A stretch of 64,000 nucleotides of DNA from Chrysoperla carnea (taxonomy: Eukaryota; Arthropoda; Insecta; Neuroptera; Chrysopidae), in assembly GCF_905475395.1 (NCBI RefSeq), contig NC_058339.1, positions 24,312,001 through 24,376,000 of the forward strand, given 5' to 3'. The notes beneath the pieces were generated by a model. That model was not told the origin of the DNA. It did no database searches and saw only the letters and a list, made by a program, of their open reading frames with translations. A program made the position numbers and the translations under genes. Positions 63,681 through 64,000 of this stretch are shown in pieces (position 1 is the first letter of the stretch; every line of letters starts with the position of its first letter).

Positions 63681-64000
63681 TACTGAAAAAATAGGGCTTC
63701 GTATTTCACTTCTATACCTAAGCCTCGAAAAAGCTAGATCCGCCCCCTAGATAAAAAATAAATAAATAAATTATGTAATAATACAATTTTTGTGATTAAG
63801 TCACAATAACTCCCAAATGTATCTATTTATTTTTAATTATTGTTTGTAGTTAATTAGTAAATGTAAGTTTTTTTCTAAGTTCATAATTATATTTAATTGA
63901 AAAAAATATATTTAATGAGACAATACAACGTATTGGTATATGTACGTATTTTTTTAATGAGTGTAATTAACATTTCTGAAAAAAATATAAATAATTGGAA

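Overview
This is nuclear DNA from an insect or a close arthropod relative. It is strongly AT-rich, its protein genes are split by GT-AG introns, and most of it is transposon debris. I see no bacterial or viral gene organisation. Order-level placement is not resolved. The evidence for an insect is the bestrophin N-terminus, tRNA-derived SINEs ending in CCTAACCTAAC (the insect telomere unit), Jockey-like retrotransposon remains, Helitron ends and TA/TTAA-flanked miniature transposons.

The recognisable gene content is a head-to-tail cluster of three L-lactate dehydrogenase genes on the + strand (15575-19458, 23888-25799, 28469-30470). Each has five coding exons. The three inner exons are identical in length (121, 348 and 242 nt) and in phase across the copies, so the cluster arose by tandem duplication of an intron-containing gene. 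Copies 2 and 3 keep the residues expected for catalysis. Copy 1 has an intact reading frame but carries Asn where the catalytic His should be, so it looks like a retained pseudoenzyme. Copy 2 has an unusual start: its first acceptor lies downstream of its only nearby ATG.

Other gene pieces are the first coding exon of a bestrophin chloride channel (34899-34969, +) and three sets of minus-strand terminal exons whose products I do not recognise (2443-2944; 23569-23818, with a possible partner near 26943-27045; 33120-33397). The second set, if real, puts LDH copy 2 inside an intron of an antisense gene.

The remainder is repeats. Left part (1-14 kb): foldback and long-TIR elements, a hAT-like element with G/C tracts, a tandem array with a TGACGTCA in each unit, non-LTR reverse transcriptase remnants, and the first array of a ~307-bp tandem repeat. 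Middle (14-31 kb): the LDH cluster with a TTAA-flanked element just upstream, a (TA)n block, a SINE and a Helitron tail. Right part (31-64 kb): gene-poor sequence with three copies of an AACTTCCC-ended element, TA-flanked miniature elements, a second SINE, more ~307-bp arrays (one ending in a Helitron-type 3' hairpin plus CTAG), and a ~1 kb long-TIR element nested in another repeat whose uninterrupted copy lies 3.3 kb away.

I found no complete novel system. The most interesting items are the His-less LDH paralogue, the possible nested antisense gene, and the Helitron-associated tandem arrays.
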